Shown here piece after piece: positions 52,564 to 60,819 of a DNA stretch of 64,000 bases (the first letter of the stretch is position 1; each line of letters opens with the position of its first letter). Location of the stretch: NCBI GenBank assembly GCA_020637395.1, contig JACJWA010000001.1, positions 1,674,001-1,738,000 on the forward strand, written 5' to 3'. A program made the translations under genes and the position numbers. The stretch comes from Calditrichota bacterium (GTDB taxonomy: Bacteria > Electryoneota > RPQS01). The notes below the pieces were generated by a model, which searched no databases, was not told the DNA's origin, and saw only the letters and a program-made list of their open reading frames with translations.

Positions 52564-53157
52564 CTAACCTGTCTGATAGAGTCCGTGTGCCGCGATATAG
52601 TTGCGCACGGAGTCTGGAAGCCATTCAGACGTATCTTTGCCGTCCTGAATTGCCCGGCGAATCTCAGTAGCGGATACAGGCAATAGCGGTGTTTCCAGCA
52701 GTTTCACGCGGGACAGATACTCGCGCCGTGCGTCGTCAAGATTCACTCCCGGGCGACGAAGCACTGCGACGCGCGCGTGCTTGAATAGGTCTTCAGGATT
52801 CTTCCAGCGCGGCAACTCGATCAGAGAATCCGCCCCGACGATCAACCACAGCTCGTGCTCGCCCGGCGGCAGATCGGCCAAGACGCGCTCAATCGTTTCG
52901 GTGGTGTAGGCAGGACCTTTCACCTTCTCTTCAGTATCCGACAGTACGAGGTTCGGATACTCTTGGAGCGCCAGCTTGAGCATTTCCTTCCGGTGGTTAT
53001 AGTCCGTCAGCGGAACGTGAAGCTTGTGCGGCGGATGCGGATTGGGCAGAATCCAGACTGCCGGAAGTTCCAATTCGAGGCGCGCGGCTTCGACGGTGCG
53101 CAGATGGCCATAGTGAACGGGATCAAATGTTCCGCCGAACAATCCCAATCGGCTCAT
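52564..53157 (-). CDS. nadD: Nicotinate-nucleotide adenylyltransferase
   Basis: 197 residues. It joins ATP and nicotinate mononucleotide to form deamido-NAD in NAD synthesis. GGTFDPVHYGHL (8-19) contains the nucleotidyltransferase H-x-G-H site (His15, His18). WILPNPHPPHK and WLIVGADSLIELPRWKNPEDL are NadD features, and PVSATEIRRAI near the end is the S-x-T-x-x-R phosphate-binding motif. Length is normal. Its ATG overlaps the bamD stop by four bases. Confidence 0.96.
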   Translation of the reverse strand: MSRLGLFGGTFDPVHYGHLRTVEAARLELELPAVWILPNPHPPHKLHVPLTDYNHRKEMLKLALQEYPNLVLSDTEEKVKGPAYTTETIERVLADLPPGEHELWLIVGADSLIELPRWKNPEDLFKHARVAVLRRPGVNLDDARREYLSRVKLLETPLLPVSATEIRRAIQDGKDTSEWLPDSVRNYIAAHGLYQTG

Positions 53158-53930
53158 GGAGTCAATGCCTGCGACTCGGACGCTCCGACTTGTCTTTCAA
53201 TACTCCGCACGGCACCCGAGTACTTTCCACTCGGAAAACGGCGATAGTAGTCTGCAATCGCCATGCGCGTGCGTTCCAGTTCTTCCAGCTTGTGCAAAGC
53301 CCTGATCTTGTCAAAAGCTGCTTCGTCTGCGTACGATGTGTCGTAGTAGTCCGCCAGAATCGCGTCCGAATAGATCACCACGGACGCATATTCTTCCAGC
53401 TTGAGGTACAATTTTAGTGCGGCGAACTCTTTTCGCGCCAGCTTCTCGCGGCACTTCGCGAGATAGACATACGCGCTGTCCGTGTAGGCATTTTGCGGAT
53501 ACTCTTCCAGAAACCGCTGAAAGCCGTTGAAGGCCTGCTCCGTGAAGGATTGGTCCAGACGATAGTCCGGCGTTTGCTCGAACTGACAGAGTGATTCGTA
53601 ATAGGCAGCACCTGCGGCCAGCGGACTCGAGGGGAACTGCTGCACGAGCCTGCGAAAGTCATCAGCCGCGATGACATAGTCTTCCTGCTCGTACCCCGCT
53701 AATCCCAGGTAGAAATAGGCAGAGTCTATGATTGCAGAACCTGAGTAGTTGAGCGTGATGTCGCGCAAGAGCTGCTGCGCGCGATAAAATCTCTCGCGCT
53801 CGAACAGGCTCTTCGCTCGCGCCCAATCCGCCTCGACGCCCTGATCGGATACAAACCGCGTCTTCGAAGCACAGCCAAGGAAAAGCACTCCGAGGAGCAG
53901 AGTGACGCCGAGTATTCGGAAAGTGGTCAT
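53154..53930 (-). CDS. bamD: Outer-membrane assembly lipoprotein BamD
   Basis: 258 residues. Lipobox VLFLGC with Cys20 followed by TPR-like helical repeats (AKSLFERERFYRAQQLLRDI; DSAYFYLGLAGYEQEDYVIAADDFRRLVQQFPSSP; YTDSAYVYLAKCREKLARKEF). This is the pattern and size of BamD, the essential partner of BamA that folds barrel proteins into the outer membrane. The short form of YfiO-type TPR lipoprotein is the alternative. Location next to a PorV-like barrel gene fits. It overlaps nadD by four bases. Confidence 0.9.
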   Translation of the reverse strand: MTTFRILGVTLLLGVLFLGCASKTRFVSDQGVEADWARAKSLFERERFYRAQQLLRDITLNYSGSAIIDSAYFYLGLAGYEQEDYVIAADDFRRLVQQFPSSPLAAGAAYYESLCQFEQTPDYRLDQSFTEQAFNGFQRFLEEYPQNAYTDSAYVYLAKCREKLARKEFAALKLYLKLEEYASVVIYSDAILADYYDTSYADEAAFDKIRALHKLEELERTRMAIADYYRRFPSGKYSGAVRSIERQVGASESQALTP

Positions 53931-53958
53931 GTAATTCTATTGAACAAACGGAATGCAG

Positions 53959-54189
53959 CTACTTGCTGCGCGTGGTGAAAAGCAACATGAAGACGCCGGC
54001 GGTTGCGCCAATGACAGCCAGCGGAACCACCCATGCGGAAACGGATGAGGTCATGGAAGTGCTGTCGGACACTTGTGCCACAAAAGCTGAGTCAGAGGTC
54101 AGGCTGTCCGCGATGACCTGCACACCGTCCTGTGCCATGCTTTTCAGCGGCACAAGTAGAAGCATTGGAATCTTTCTCAAAGCCGCCAT
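53959..54189 (-). CDS. Small exported membrane-anchored protein, unknown function
   Basis: 76 residues. The ATG at 54189 lies 13 bases inside the preceding gene, indicating translational coupling; Met9 (54165) is an alternative start. It has an N-terminal signal-like stretch (MLLLVPLKSMAQ), a Ser/Thr/Asp-rich middle and a C-terminal membrane helix (about 52-71, WVVPLAVIGATAGVFMLLF) ending in TTRSK. I know no family. Its fixed place between a PorV-like barrel and bamD suggests an envelope role. Confidence 0.65.
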   Translation of the reverse strand: MAALRKIPMLLLVPLKSMAQDGVQVIADSLTSDSAFVAQVSDSTSMTSSVSAWVVPLAVIGATAGVFMLLFTTRSK

Positions 54190-55166
54190 GCCAGAGTGAC
54201 CGCCGTGAATCCCTGAACCAACCTGCCGCGCTCATAGACCAAGGCCATTCCGATGGAGAGTACGTCTTCCGGTACTTCCAGTCTGTCTGCGCGGTGACGG
54301 AGCCAATTGGCATCCAAGAGCCCGATCCCTGCGGTTACTACCGCTCGACGGCTTCGGGAATAGAGTGAGCCTCCGCCCCGCAAGGCAACCGCGCGTACCG
54401 GGCGCCATTCGCCGCCCAACCGAGGCTCGAGAAATCCCAAGTCATCCGACTGAGACAGGTTCATGAGCTGGAATGCCAATGAATAGTCCGGCTTCTGGAT
54501 TGCCAGGGAGGCCGTCGTTCCCTGATCTACGCGCCGATCCAACGGATGCAGCCAGCGCTCGCCCGTCGCCGGATACCTCTGATAATGTAAACCCACTTGC
54601 ACCCCGCGCGGTTTCAGGATCACGCCGTAACTGAATCCTTCTCCATCCGCCGCCTGATCTTTCGTGTAGAAGTCCACACGGCCTCCCACACGAACGCGCT
54701 TGTGCAAATTCAGCGAGGCAATCAACCCCGTCTGGTATTCGGATAGCGCGTAGTCCTTCGCGGACGCTGTGAACCGTTGCTGGTCGCCCCGGTGCATCAC
54801 CGGTTCGCCGAAGATTGCCGTTGCTCCCACCCATTTGAATCGAGCAGACACGGATCTCACCATCATGCTCGAAACGTCCCCGACTTGCTGCAAAGTCGCG
54901 CGAGATTGCGCGGTTTGATCAAAGTAGCGCTCGAGCTGAGTCGGCCCCGTGCCATTGATCACACCAGTGAGGCCGATGCGCTGACGCGAGGGAAAGTTCA
55001 CAACTCCCGCAGGATTCTGCGACACCGCCGATGTGGATCCAAACATCGCGCTGGTGGTACCACCCATGGCCAGATCGCGGGCCACACCCGGTTGCGGAAG
55101 CAGGGAAATCCACTGCACCGCAAGCGCCTGCATTGCGCAGCACAACACTGCGAGGAGCAGTCTCAT
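54177..55166 (-). CDS. PorV-like outer-membrane protein
   Basis: 329 residues. A signal peptide (about 1-16) precedes LPQPGVARDLAMGGTTSAMFGSTSAVSQNPAGV. This corresponds to the GAR-AMGGA-A-NPAG start of PorV/UPF0164-type barrels. Alternating strands follow up to VTLAWRL with a C-terminal aromatic/Leu. It is shorter than the PorV-like protein at 8.3-9.3 kb and only weakly similar by eye. Its start overlaps the lnt stop by four bases, so outer-membrane assembly genes and lipoprotein maturation share a transcript. Confidence 0.72.
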   Translation of the reverse strand: MRLLLAVLCCAMQALAVQWISLLPQPGVARDLAMGGTTSAMFGSTSAVSQNPAGVVNFPSRQRIGLTGVINGTGPTQLERYFDQTAQSRATLQQVGDVSSMMVRSVSARFKWVGATAIFGEPVMHRGDQQRFTASAKDYALSEYQTGLIASLNLHKRVRVGGRVDFYTKDQAADGEGFSYGVILKPRGVQVGLHYQRYPATGERWLHPLDRRVDQGTTASLAIQKPDYSLAFQLMNLSQSDDLGFLEPRLGGEWRPVRAVALRGGGSLYSRSRRAVVTAGIGLLDANWLRHRADRLEVPEDVLSIGMALVYERGRLVQGFTAVTLAWRL

Positions 55167-56668
55167 TTCTGTTCAGATGTCCCGTATCGGCGCGTGCGCA
55201 TCCAAAGAGCCGAAATCACGACCAAGAGCAATCCGTAGGCGATGCTCTGCCAGACTTTTGCCAGGCGCACGGCCAGGGTGACGTCACTCCGCGCGGGAAT
55301 CTCTCCTATCCGGTAGCCTGCGCGGTCGAATCCAAGGGTGGTGACGTAACGCCCACTGGGCAAGACCAGCGCGCTGATACCGGTGTTCGCCGCGCGAACG
55401 ATGGCTCTGCGAGTGGCCACGGCTCGCAGGCGAGTGAGAGCCAAATGCTGATAAGGTCCGCTGCTGTTTCCGTACCAACCGTCGTTAGTGATATGACCAA
55501 AGAACTGCGCGCCACCCAGAACCGCTTCTGCAGCGACCTCCGGAAACACCACTTCAAAGCAGATCAGACAACTGAACGGCGGAGTCTCTCCCGTGGGAAA
55601 CACTACAACAGAATCCGCCGATTGAAACTCAGCTTGCCCCAAATGAAGATTGCGCAGGAAAGGAAAGACACTCTGGCCGGGAATGCGCTCGCCAAAGGGA
55701 ACCAGATGGACTTTGGAAGAGGATTCGAGATGATGTGCGCCGGGACGAATGACAAACGCCGCGTTCAGCGGAATGGCTTCGCCGAGAGAATCGAGTCGGT
55801 AATCGGTTGCGCCGGTCAGAAGCACCGCGCCGGTTCGTTCAGCGAGGGAAGACAGGGTGTCCGCTGCCCAGCGGCGATATCGAATGGGAACGGGAACTGC
55901 TGTCTCGGACCACGCAATGAAGTCGGCATGCTGTCCGATCAAGCTGTCCGTGATGGCCACATGATCGAGCAGAATTTCGGCACCGCTGCGCTGCCATTTG
56001 GTTTCAGAATCCGTGTTGGCTTGCACGACCGCCGCGCGAATCATCGTGTCCGATTCGTCCACCTGATAGGACCGCCACGCTCCCCACAGAATGGGCAACA
56101 CAATCAAGGAGAGTGCGATCCCTCCGATCCGTCTGTCGCGCCGCACCAGAAAGAGAAACACAAGCGCGTTGCACGACAGCACCCAAAGTGAGAGGCCGGG
56201 GACATCCACCCATTCCGCGATCTGTATCGAGGAAACCGATCCGGACAGAGCAAGCCCCCATACGGCCCAGGGGAATCCCATTTCGCCCGAGCCCCAGAAG
56301 ATTTCGAGAGCAAAATAGAGTGTGACAAAGATCAGCGCGGCGCTCTCCACCGAAAGCGCTCTGGCTGTGCGCTGCACCGCCCAGGCGGTGATGCTCCAGA
56401 CTGTGGCCAGAATCGCGATCATCAGCGCAGCGGAAATCGCAGACATCCACCACGGTGCTCCGGAATTCAGCCCTACCCAATAGAGAACTCCAGCAAAGAA
56501 CACATAGCCTGCAACCCAGGCACGCCCAGCAACTTTCTCTGCTGACAGTTCTGTCGCCGACCAAAGAAAAGCCACCATCGCAACATAGGCGAGCGGCCAG
56601 AGCGACAGGGGCGGGAAGGCCGCGATTCCCAACACCGCAGAGACGATAAATCCCCAGCGGCGATTCAT
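55163..56668 (-). CDS. lnt: Apolipoprotein N-acyltransferase
   Basis: 501 residues. N-terminal half with about seven membrane helices; C-terminal nitrilase-like periplasmic domain. The catalytic triad is visible by alignment to E. coli Lnt: Glu255 in WSETAVP, Lys319 in SSSKVHLVPFGER and Cys370 in LICFEVVFPE. It adds the third acyl chain to lipoproteins, consistent with the many lipoproteins in this window. It follows the oxidoreductase gene by two bases and overlaps the barrel gene by four. Confidence 0.95.
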   Translation of the reverse strand: MNRRWGFIVSAVLGIAAFPPLSLWPLAYVAMVAFLWSATELSAEKVAGRAWVAGYVFFAGVLYWVGLNSGAPWWMSAISAALMIAILATVWSITAWAVQRTARALSVESAALIFVTLYFALEIFWGSGEMGFPWAVWGLALSGSVSSIQIAEWVDVPGLSLWVLSCNALVFLFLVRRDRRIGGIALSLIVLPILWGAWRSYQVDESDTMIRAAVVQANTDSETKWQRSGAEILLDHVAITDSLIGQHADFIAWSETAVPVPIRYRRWAADTLSSLAERTGAVLLTGATDYRLDSLGEAIPLNAAFVIRPGAHHLESSSKVHLVPFGERIPGQSVFPFLRNLHLGQAEFQSADSVVVFPTGETPPFSCLICFEVVFPEVAAEAVLGGAQFFGHITNDGWYGNSSGPYQHLALTRLRAVATRRAIVRAANTGISALVLPSGRYVTTLGFDRAGYRIGEIPARSDVTLAVRLAKVWQSIAYGLLLVVISALWMRTRRYGTSEQK

Positions 56669-56670
56669 GC

Positions 56671-57699
56671 CTAACTTTCCGCGCCGATCTGAACTTCGCG
56701 GTTCTCCGCCGCAGAGCGATACGTTGCCTCGATCACTTCAAGCATGTGAGCGGCGTCTTCGGCAGGCGAGACCAACTTCGCCTTGCCATTGATCACATTG
56801 TGAAAGTGCTCGAACTCATACTCGAAGGATTTGTTGTAGAGCGACTGAGCACGAAGCTGCGGTCCGGCGGGAGTGACATTCACCAGACTGCCGTGAATCT
56901 CTTTGGTGATCTTTAGCGGATTCAGTTCCGCGAGTCCCTTGTTGCCGCTGAAGACCGTCATCGCCGCGGACTCGTCAGAAAGATAAGCCCACGTCGAATT
57001 GAGCTGTAGTGCGGCGCCACCATGGAAACAGAAATAGGCCGAAAATGTGTCTTCGACTCGCAGATTCAATCGGTCCTTGGAGGTTGTGGCGGTCACGCGT
57101 TTTACTTTCGGACGACCCAGAACCCACCAGCACATGTCCAGCAATTGCAGTCCGAGATCCATCAGCACTCCGCCGCCGGAGATGCGCGATTCATGCAGCC
57201 ACGGACTGCGGGACCAAGTTTCTTTGCGCTTCAGCCAATTCGCTCGCACCACGCGCACGTGTCCCAGCTCTCCGCCCTGAATAAACTCGTGCAGCACCAT
57301 CACGTCCGGTCTGAAGCGGAGATTCATGCCGACCATCAGCACACGCCCCGCTTTCTTGGCGGCCTCTGCCATGCGATACGCTTCTTCAGATTTGCGGGCC
57401 ATCGGCTTTTCCACCAGGACGTGCTTTCCGGCGGCCAACGCCGCAAGAGTCAGAGCAAGATGCGCATTGGTGGGGGTGTTGATGTGCACGGCGTCAATAT
57501 CGGGATCCGCGAGCAGTTTCTCCGCATCGCGATAACACGTGGGAATCTTTGCTTTCTCCGAAATCGCCGCCGCTTTGGCATAGTCGCTGTCCGCAATGGC
57601 TACCAAGTCCGCCGACGCACTCTTCTTGAGCAAGGGGATGTGAAAGAGCTGGCTGACTCCTCCCGCTCCGATGATGCCGATTCTGAGTTTCTCTGACAT
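56671..57699 (-). CDS. Gfo/Idh/MocA-family NAD(P)-dependent oxidoreductase
   Basis: 342 residues. The N-terminal Rossmann domain has GIIGAGGVSQLFHIPLL and ADSDYAKAAAI. VHINTPTNAHLALTLAAL and the family signature EKPMA (about 97-101) follow. The C-terminal alpha/beta domain has SRISGGGVLMDLGLQLLDM with the His position of the usual GGGxxxDxGxH replaced by Gln. Such enzymes oxidise or reduce sugars, inositols or related compounds; the substrate is open. It lies 17 bases after ruvX and two before lnt. Confidence 0.88.
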   Translation of the reverse strand: MSEKLRIGIIGAGGVSQLFHIPLLKKSASADLVAIADSDYAKAAAISEKAKIPTCYRDAEKLLADPDIDAVHINTPTNAHLALTLAALAAGKHVLVEKPMARKSEEAYRMAEAAKKAGRVLMVGMNLRFRPDVMVLHEFIQGGELGHVRVVRANWLKRKETWSRSPWLHESRISGGGVLMDLGLQLLDMCWWVLGRPKVKRVTATTSKDRLNLRVEDTFSAYFCFHGGAALQLNSTWAYLSDESAAMTVFSGNKGLAELNPLKITKEIHGSLVNVTPAGPQLRAQSLYNKSFEYEFEHFHNVINGKAKLVSPAEDAAHMLEVIEATYRSAAENREVQIGAES

Positions 57700-57716
57700 G
57701 CTACAATTTCATCCGC

Positions 57717-58130
57717 TTAGGTGCGATTCCGTTCATCCAGAAACGACTGCAGCAGCATTACCGCTGCCGCCATGTCGAGTTTTCCACGTTGTTTGCGCTG
57801 CGAGATTCCAATCTGTGACAGGGCGGTACTGGCTGAATACGACGTGAACCGCTCGTCATGCAGTTCCACGGGAACCCCCGTTTGGGCGACGCGCTCCGCA
57901 AACTTGCGAGCCGCCGCGGCCGAAGCTCCTTCCTCGCCTTTCAGAGACACCGGCAGACCGACGACGATCAGAGTGATGTCGTCCTCCCGAATGGTCTTGG
58001 CCAGCAATAGAGAGAAAGAGGATTCGTCGGCGGGCCAAACTGCAAGTCCAACCGCCAATCGCCTCGCTTCATCCGATATCGCTACTCCGATCCGGCGCGT
58101 TCCCCAGTCCAGGCCGAGAACGCGCGACAT
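57717..58130 (-). CDS. ruvX: Holliday junction resolvase-like RuvX (YqgF)
   Basis: 137 residues, RNase H fold. LGLDWGTRRIGVA puts the first catalytic Asp at residue 8. IVVGLPVSLKGEEG and VELHDERFTS carry the other acidic residues, and KLDMAAAVMLLQSFLD is the usual end with Asp. The family acts in 16S rRNA 5' end processing and in recombination. It begins two bases after the HU gene stop. Confidence 0.93.
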   Translation of the reverse strand: MSRVLGLDWGTRRIGVAISDEARRLAVGLAVWPADESSFSLLLAKTIREDDITLIVVGLPVSLKGEEGASAAAARKFAERVAQTGVPVELHDERFTSYSASTALSQIGISQRKQRGKLDMAAAVMLLQSFLDERNRT

Positions 58131-58132
58131 CC

Positions 58133-58459
58133 CTAAATCTCGCCCGCGGGGATCTGATCCAGCGGAGTCTTGAGCGACTCCTTGAGCAGTTTGCCCGGTT
58201 TGAAATGAGTTTTGCGCCGCGCCGCAACGTAGATGATTTCGTTCGTCTTGGGGTTGCGCGCCTTTGGCTTGGGCTTGGTCTTCTTCACTTCGAAGACCCC
58301 GAAGTCACGGATCTCGATCCGCAGCTCCGGTTCGTCGCCGGCCATGATTTCGCGCAGCACAGTGAACGTGTCATTCACCACCTTGGCAACCGTGTCGGGC
58401 CGCTCATTGCTCCGCAGGGCTACACGCTCTACCACATCTTTCTTGATGTAAGTTCGCAT
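58133..58459 (-). CDS. HU/IHF-family DNA-binding protein
   Basis: 108 residues, slightly longer than HU (about 90). An alpha-helical dimer part (KKDVVERVALRSNERPDTVAKVVNDTFTVLREIM), then IRDFGVFEVKKTKPKPKARNPKTNEIIYVAARR and FKPGKLLKESL form the beta arms that wrap and bend DNA. The RNPKT(N/G) tip at about 68-72 is the DNA-intercalating loop region. It lies between spoT and ruvX. The extra C-terminal residues (TPLDQIPAGEI) are not basic. Confidence 0.92.
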   Translation of the reverse strand: MRTYIKKDVVERVALRSNERPDTVAKVVNDTFTVLREIMAGDEPELRIEIRDFGVFEVKKTKPKPKARNPKTNEIIYVAARRKTHFKPGKLLKESLKTPLDQIPAGEI

Positions 58460-58533
58460 TCAGCCTCCTCCGCTGTTCCTCTGAGATTTGCTATCTGAGT
58501 TGTTTTGCAATTTCAATATCCGTTCCGGTATCT

Positions 58534-60795
58534 CTACATCGGGTGCATGCCGGACGGGATTTCCTCGTCCAGCCGCTCCACGTGAATAACGCCGGGAATC
58601 GCGCGCATCCGCTTCAGCACTCGCTGAAGGTGCAGCAGCGATTTCACTTCCAATACGAAGCGGCCCACCGCAAACATGTCTTCCCGCTTCATTTCAATGT
58701 ACATGATGTTCACATCTTCCTTCGCCAGCGAAACCGTGAGATCGCCCAACAACTGCGCGCGATCTTCCGCCATAATGCGCACGCGCACATTGAACTTCGC
58801 TTCGCGGTCCGCATCCCACTCGACTTTGATGTTGCGCTCGGGATGCCGCATCAGGAACGGGACGTTCTTGCAGTCCACCCGATGCACAACGACGCCCTTG
58901 CCCACACTGATGAAACCCGTGATTTGATCGCCGGGAAGAGGTTGACAGCACGTTCCAAAACTGATCGCCACCTGCCCCATTCCCTGAATCCGGATTCCCG
59001 TGTCGTCGCCCTTGACGCGGCGAATAACTTTCGAGAGAACATTGGCAACCGGGCTCGTCGGTACAGGTTCCGGCGTAAGCTTCTTGATCACATTCTCAAG
59101 AGTCAGGTCGCCCGATCCCAGTGCGGCGAAGAAGCTGTCCAGGGCATTGTGGCCGAAGAGCTGCGCGACTTCCGTGATTTCCTTGTCGGTCCGCTTGTTG
59201 CGAAGTCTCGTCAGTTCGCGCGTCAGCATTTCGCGACCCAAGCGCTCAGACTCCTCGAAGTGCTGCTCTTTGAGCCACTTCTTGATCTTGTTGCGCGCAC
59301 GGCTGGTTTTTACAAACTGCAGCCAATCGGGGTTGGGCCGCTGATTGGGCGAGACGATGATCTCCACCACGTCGCCCGAGCCCAAGCGCGTTTTCAACGT
59401 CGCGATTTGCGCGTTGATCTTGACCGCCATCGCGTGCAGGCCGACATCGGTGTGCACCGCGAAGGCAAAATCCACGGGCGTGGACCCCACAGGCAGAGTC
59501 AGAAGTTTGCCGCGCGGCGTGAACACAAAGATCTCGCCTTCGAAAAGATTGATCTTCAGATCTTCGAGATACTCGCGGGAGTCCCCGGCTTCTGACTGGT
59601 TGTCCAAGAGCGACCGCAGCCACTCGATCTGGCGATCCAGCTCCTTGCGGCTCTGATCGCCTTCCTTGTAGCGCCAGTGCGCCGCGATGCCGTACTCCGC
59701 ACGTCCGTGCATGTCTTCCGTGCGAATCTGAATCTCGATCTTGCGTCCGTCGGACCCGAACACTTTCGTGTGCAGCGACTGATACATATTCGACTTCGGC
59801 GTCGCGATGAAGTCCGTGAACTTGTCCTGAATCGGCGTATAGAGCGAATGCACGATGCCCAGCGCGTAGTAGCACTCTTCGAGCTTCGGCACGATGATGC
59901 GAATGGCCAGCAGATCAAGAATCTCTTCGAATGAATAACCGCGGGTCTTGATCTTGTTATAGATCGAATAGAGATGTTTCGGGCGGCCCACCACCTGCCC
60001 TTTGATCCCGGCTTTGCGAAGTTCCGTCTGAATCCGCGTCGTCTCGCGCTGAATGATGCGCTCGCGCTCGGTGCGTTTCAGAGTGACTTTCTCAGCCAGC
60101 TCGTGGTAGCCGCGGGGATTCAGCACCTTGAAGGCGATATCCTCAAGCTCCCACTTGATCTGATAGACGCCGAGACGGTGCGCGAGCGGCGCATACACGT
60201 CCATCGTCTCCAGAGCAATACGCTCCTGCTGCTTGCGGTTCATGTGGCCAATCGTCCGCATGTTGTGCAGGCGATCGGCGAACTTGATCAGAATCACGCG
60301 CAAGTCGTTAACCATCGAAAGCAGCATCTTGTGCAGATTCTCGGCCTGCTGCTTCTCTTTGGACTCGTATTTCAGCTCGGGAATCTTGGTGACGCCGTCC
60401 ACCATCTTGGCCACGCCGTCGCCAAACGCTCCCCGCAGCTGCTCCATCGTGGTTTCGGTGTCCTCAACCACATCGTGCAAGAGTCCCGCGGCAATCACAT
60501 CTTCGCGCATGTGCAGGTCCGCGAGAATCTCCGCAACGGAGAGCAGATGCGTGATATACGGCTCGCCGGACAGCCTGCGCTGATTCTTGTGCGCGTCATA
60601 CGCAAAGTGAAACGCGCGCTCGACCAGTCCAAAGTCCGCTTGCGGCAGATGACTCAGCAGCGCAACGCGGATTCTCTCCATCGAGAGTACAAACTCCGGC
60701 TCGACCCGCTCATATTGCGGACCGGAGAGCGGCGGCAGGGCGAGCTCTTCTCGAGTCGCGTCCGCGTCCGAAAGTTTGCGCGCTGCCTCAGCCAT
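58534..60795 (-). CDS. RelA/SpoT bifunctional (p)ppGpp synthetase/hydrolase
   Basis: 753 residues. An HD hydrolase domain (RLSGEPYITHLL, LLHDVVEDT with His107-Asp108) seems intact. The synthetase domain has RGYSFEEILDLLAIRIIVP, ATPKSNMYQSLHTKVFG and EDMHGRAEYGIAAHWRYKEG. A TGS domain (VFTPRGKLLTLPVGSTPVDFAFAVHT) and C-terminal ACT domain (VRIMAEDRAQLLGDLTVSLAKEDVN) follow. It makes and degrades the stringent-response alarmone. Both activities look plausible because the hydrolase HD is retained. It is transcribed after dnaB (24-base gap). Confidence 0.95.
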   Translation of the reverse strand: MAEAARKLSDADATREELALPPLSGPQYERVEPEFVLSMERIRVALLSHLPQADFGLVERAFHFAYDAHKNQRRLSGEPYITHLLSVAEILADLHMREDVIAAGLLHDVVEDTETTMEQLRGAFGDGVAKMVDGVTKIPELKYESKEKQQAENLHKMLLSMVNDLRVILIKFADRLHNMRTIGHMNRKQQERIALETMDVYAPLAHRLGVYQIKWELEDIAFKVLNPRGYHELAEKVTLKRTERERIIQRETTRIQTELRKAGIKGQVVGRPKHLYSIYNKIKTRGYSFEEILDLLAIRIIVPKLEECYYALGIVHSLYTPIQDKFTDFIATPKSNMYQSLHTKVFGSDGRKIEIQIRTEDMHGRAEYGIAAHWRYKEGDQSRKELDRQIEWLRSLLDNQSEAGDSREYLEDLKINLFEGEIFVFTPRGKLLTLPVGSTPVDFAFAVHTDVGLHAMAVKINAQIATLKTRLGSGDVVEIIVSPNQRPNPDWLQFVKTSRARNKIKKWLKEQHFEESERLGREMLTRELTRLRNKRTDKEITEVAQLFGHNALDSFFAALGSGDLTLENVIKKLTPEPVPTSPVANVLSKVIRRVKGDDTGIRIQGMGQVAISFGTCCQPLPGDQITGFISVGKGVVVHRVDCKNVPFLMRHPERNIKVEWDADREAKFNVRVRIMAEDRAQLLGDLTVSLAKEDVNIMYIEMKREDMFAVGRFVLEVKSLLHLQRVLKRMRAIPGVIHVERLDEEIPSGMHPM

Positions 60796-60819
60796 GTGTG
60801 GACCCTGCTTGCAGTCTCC

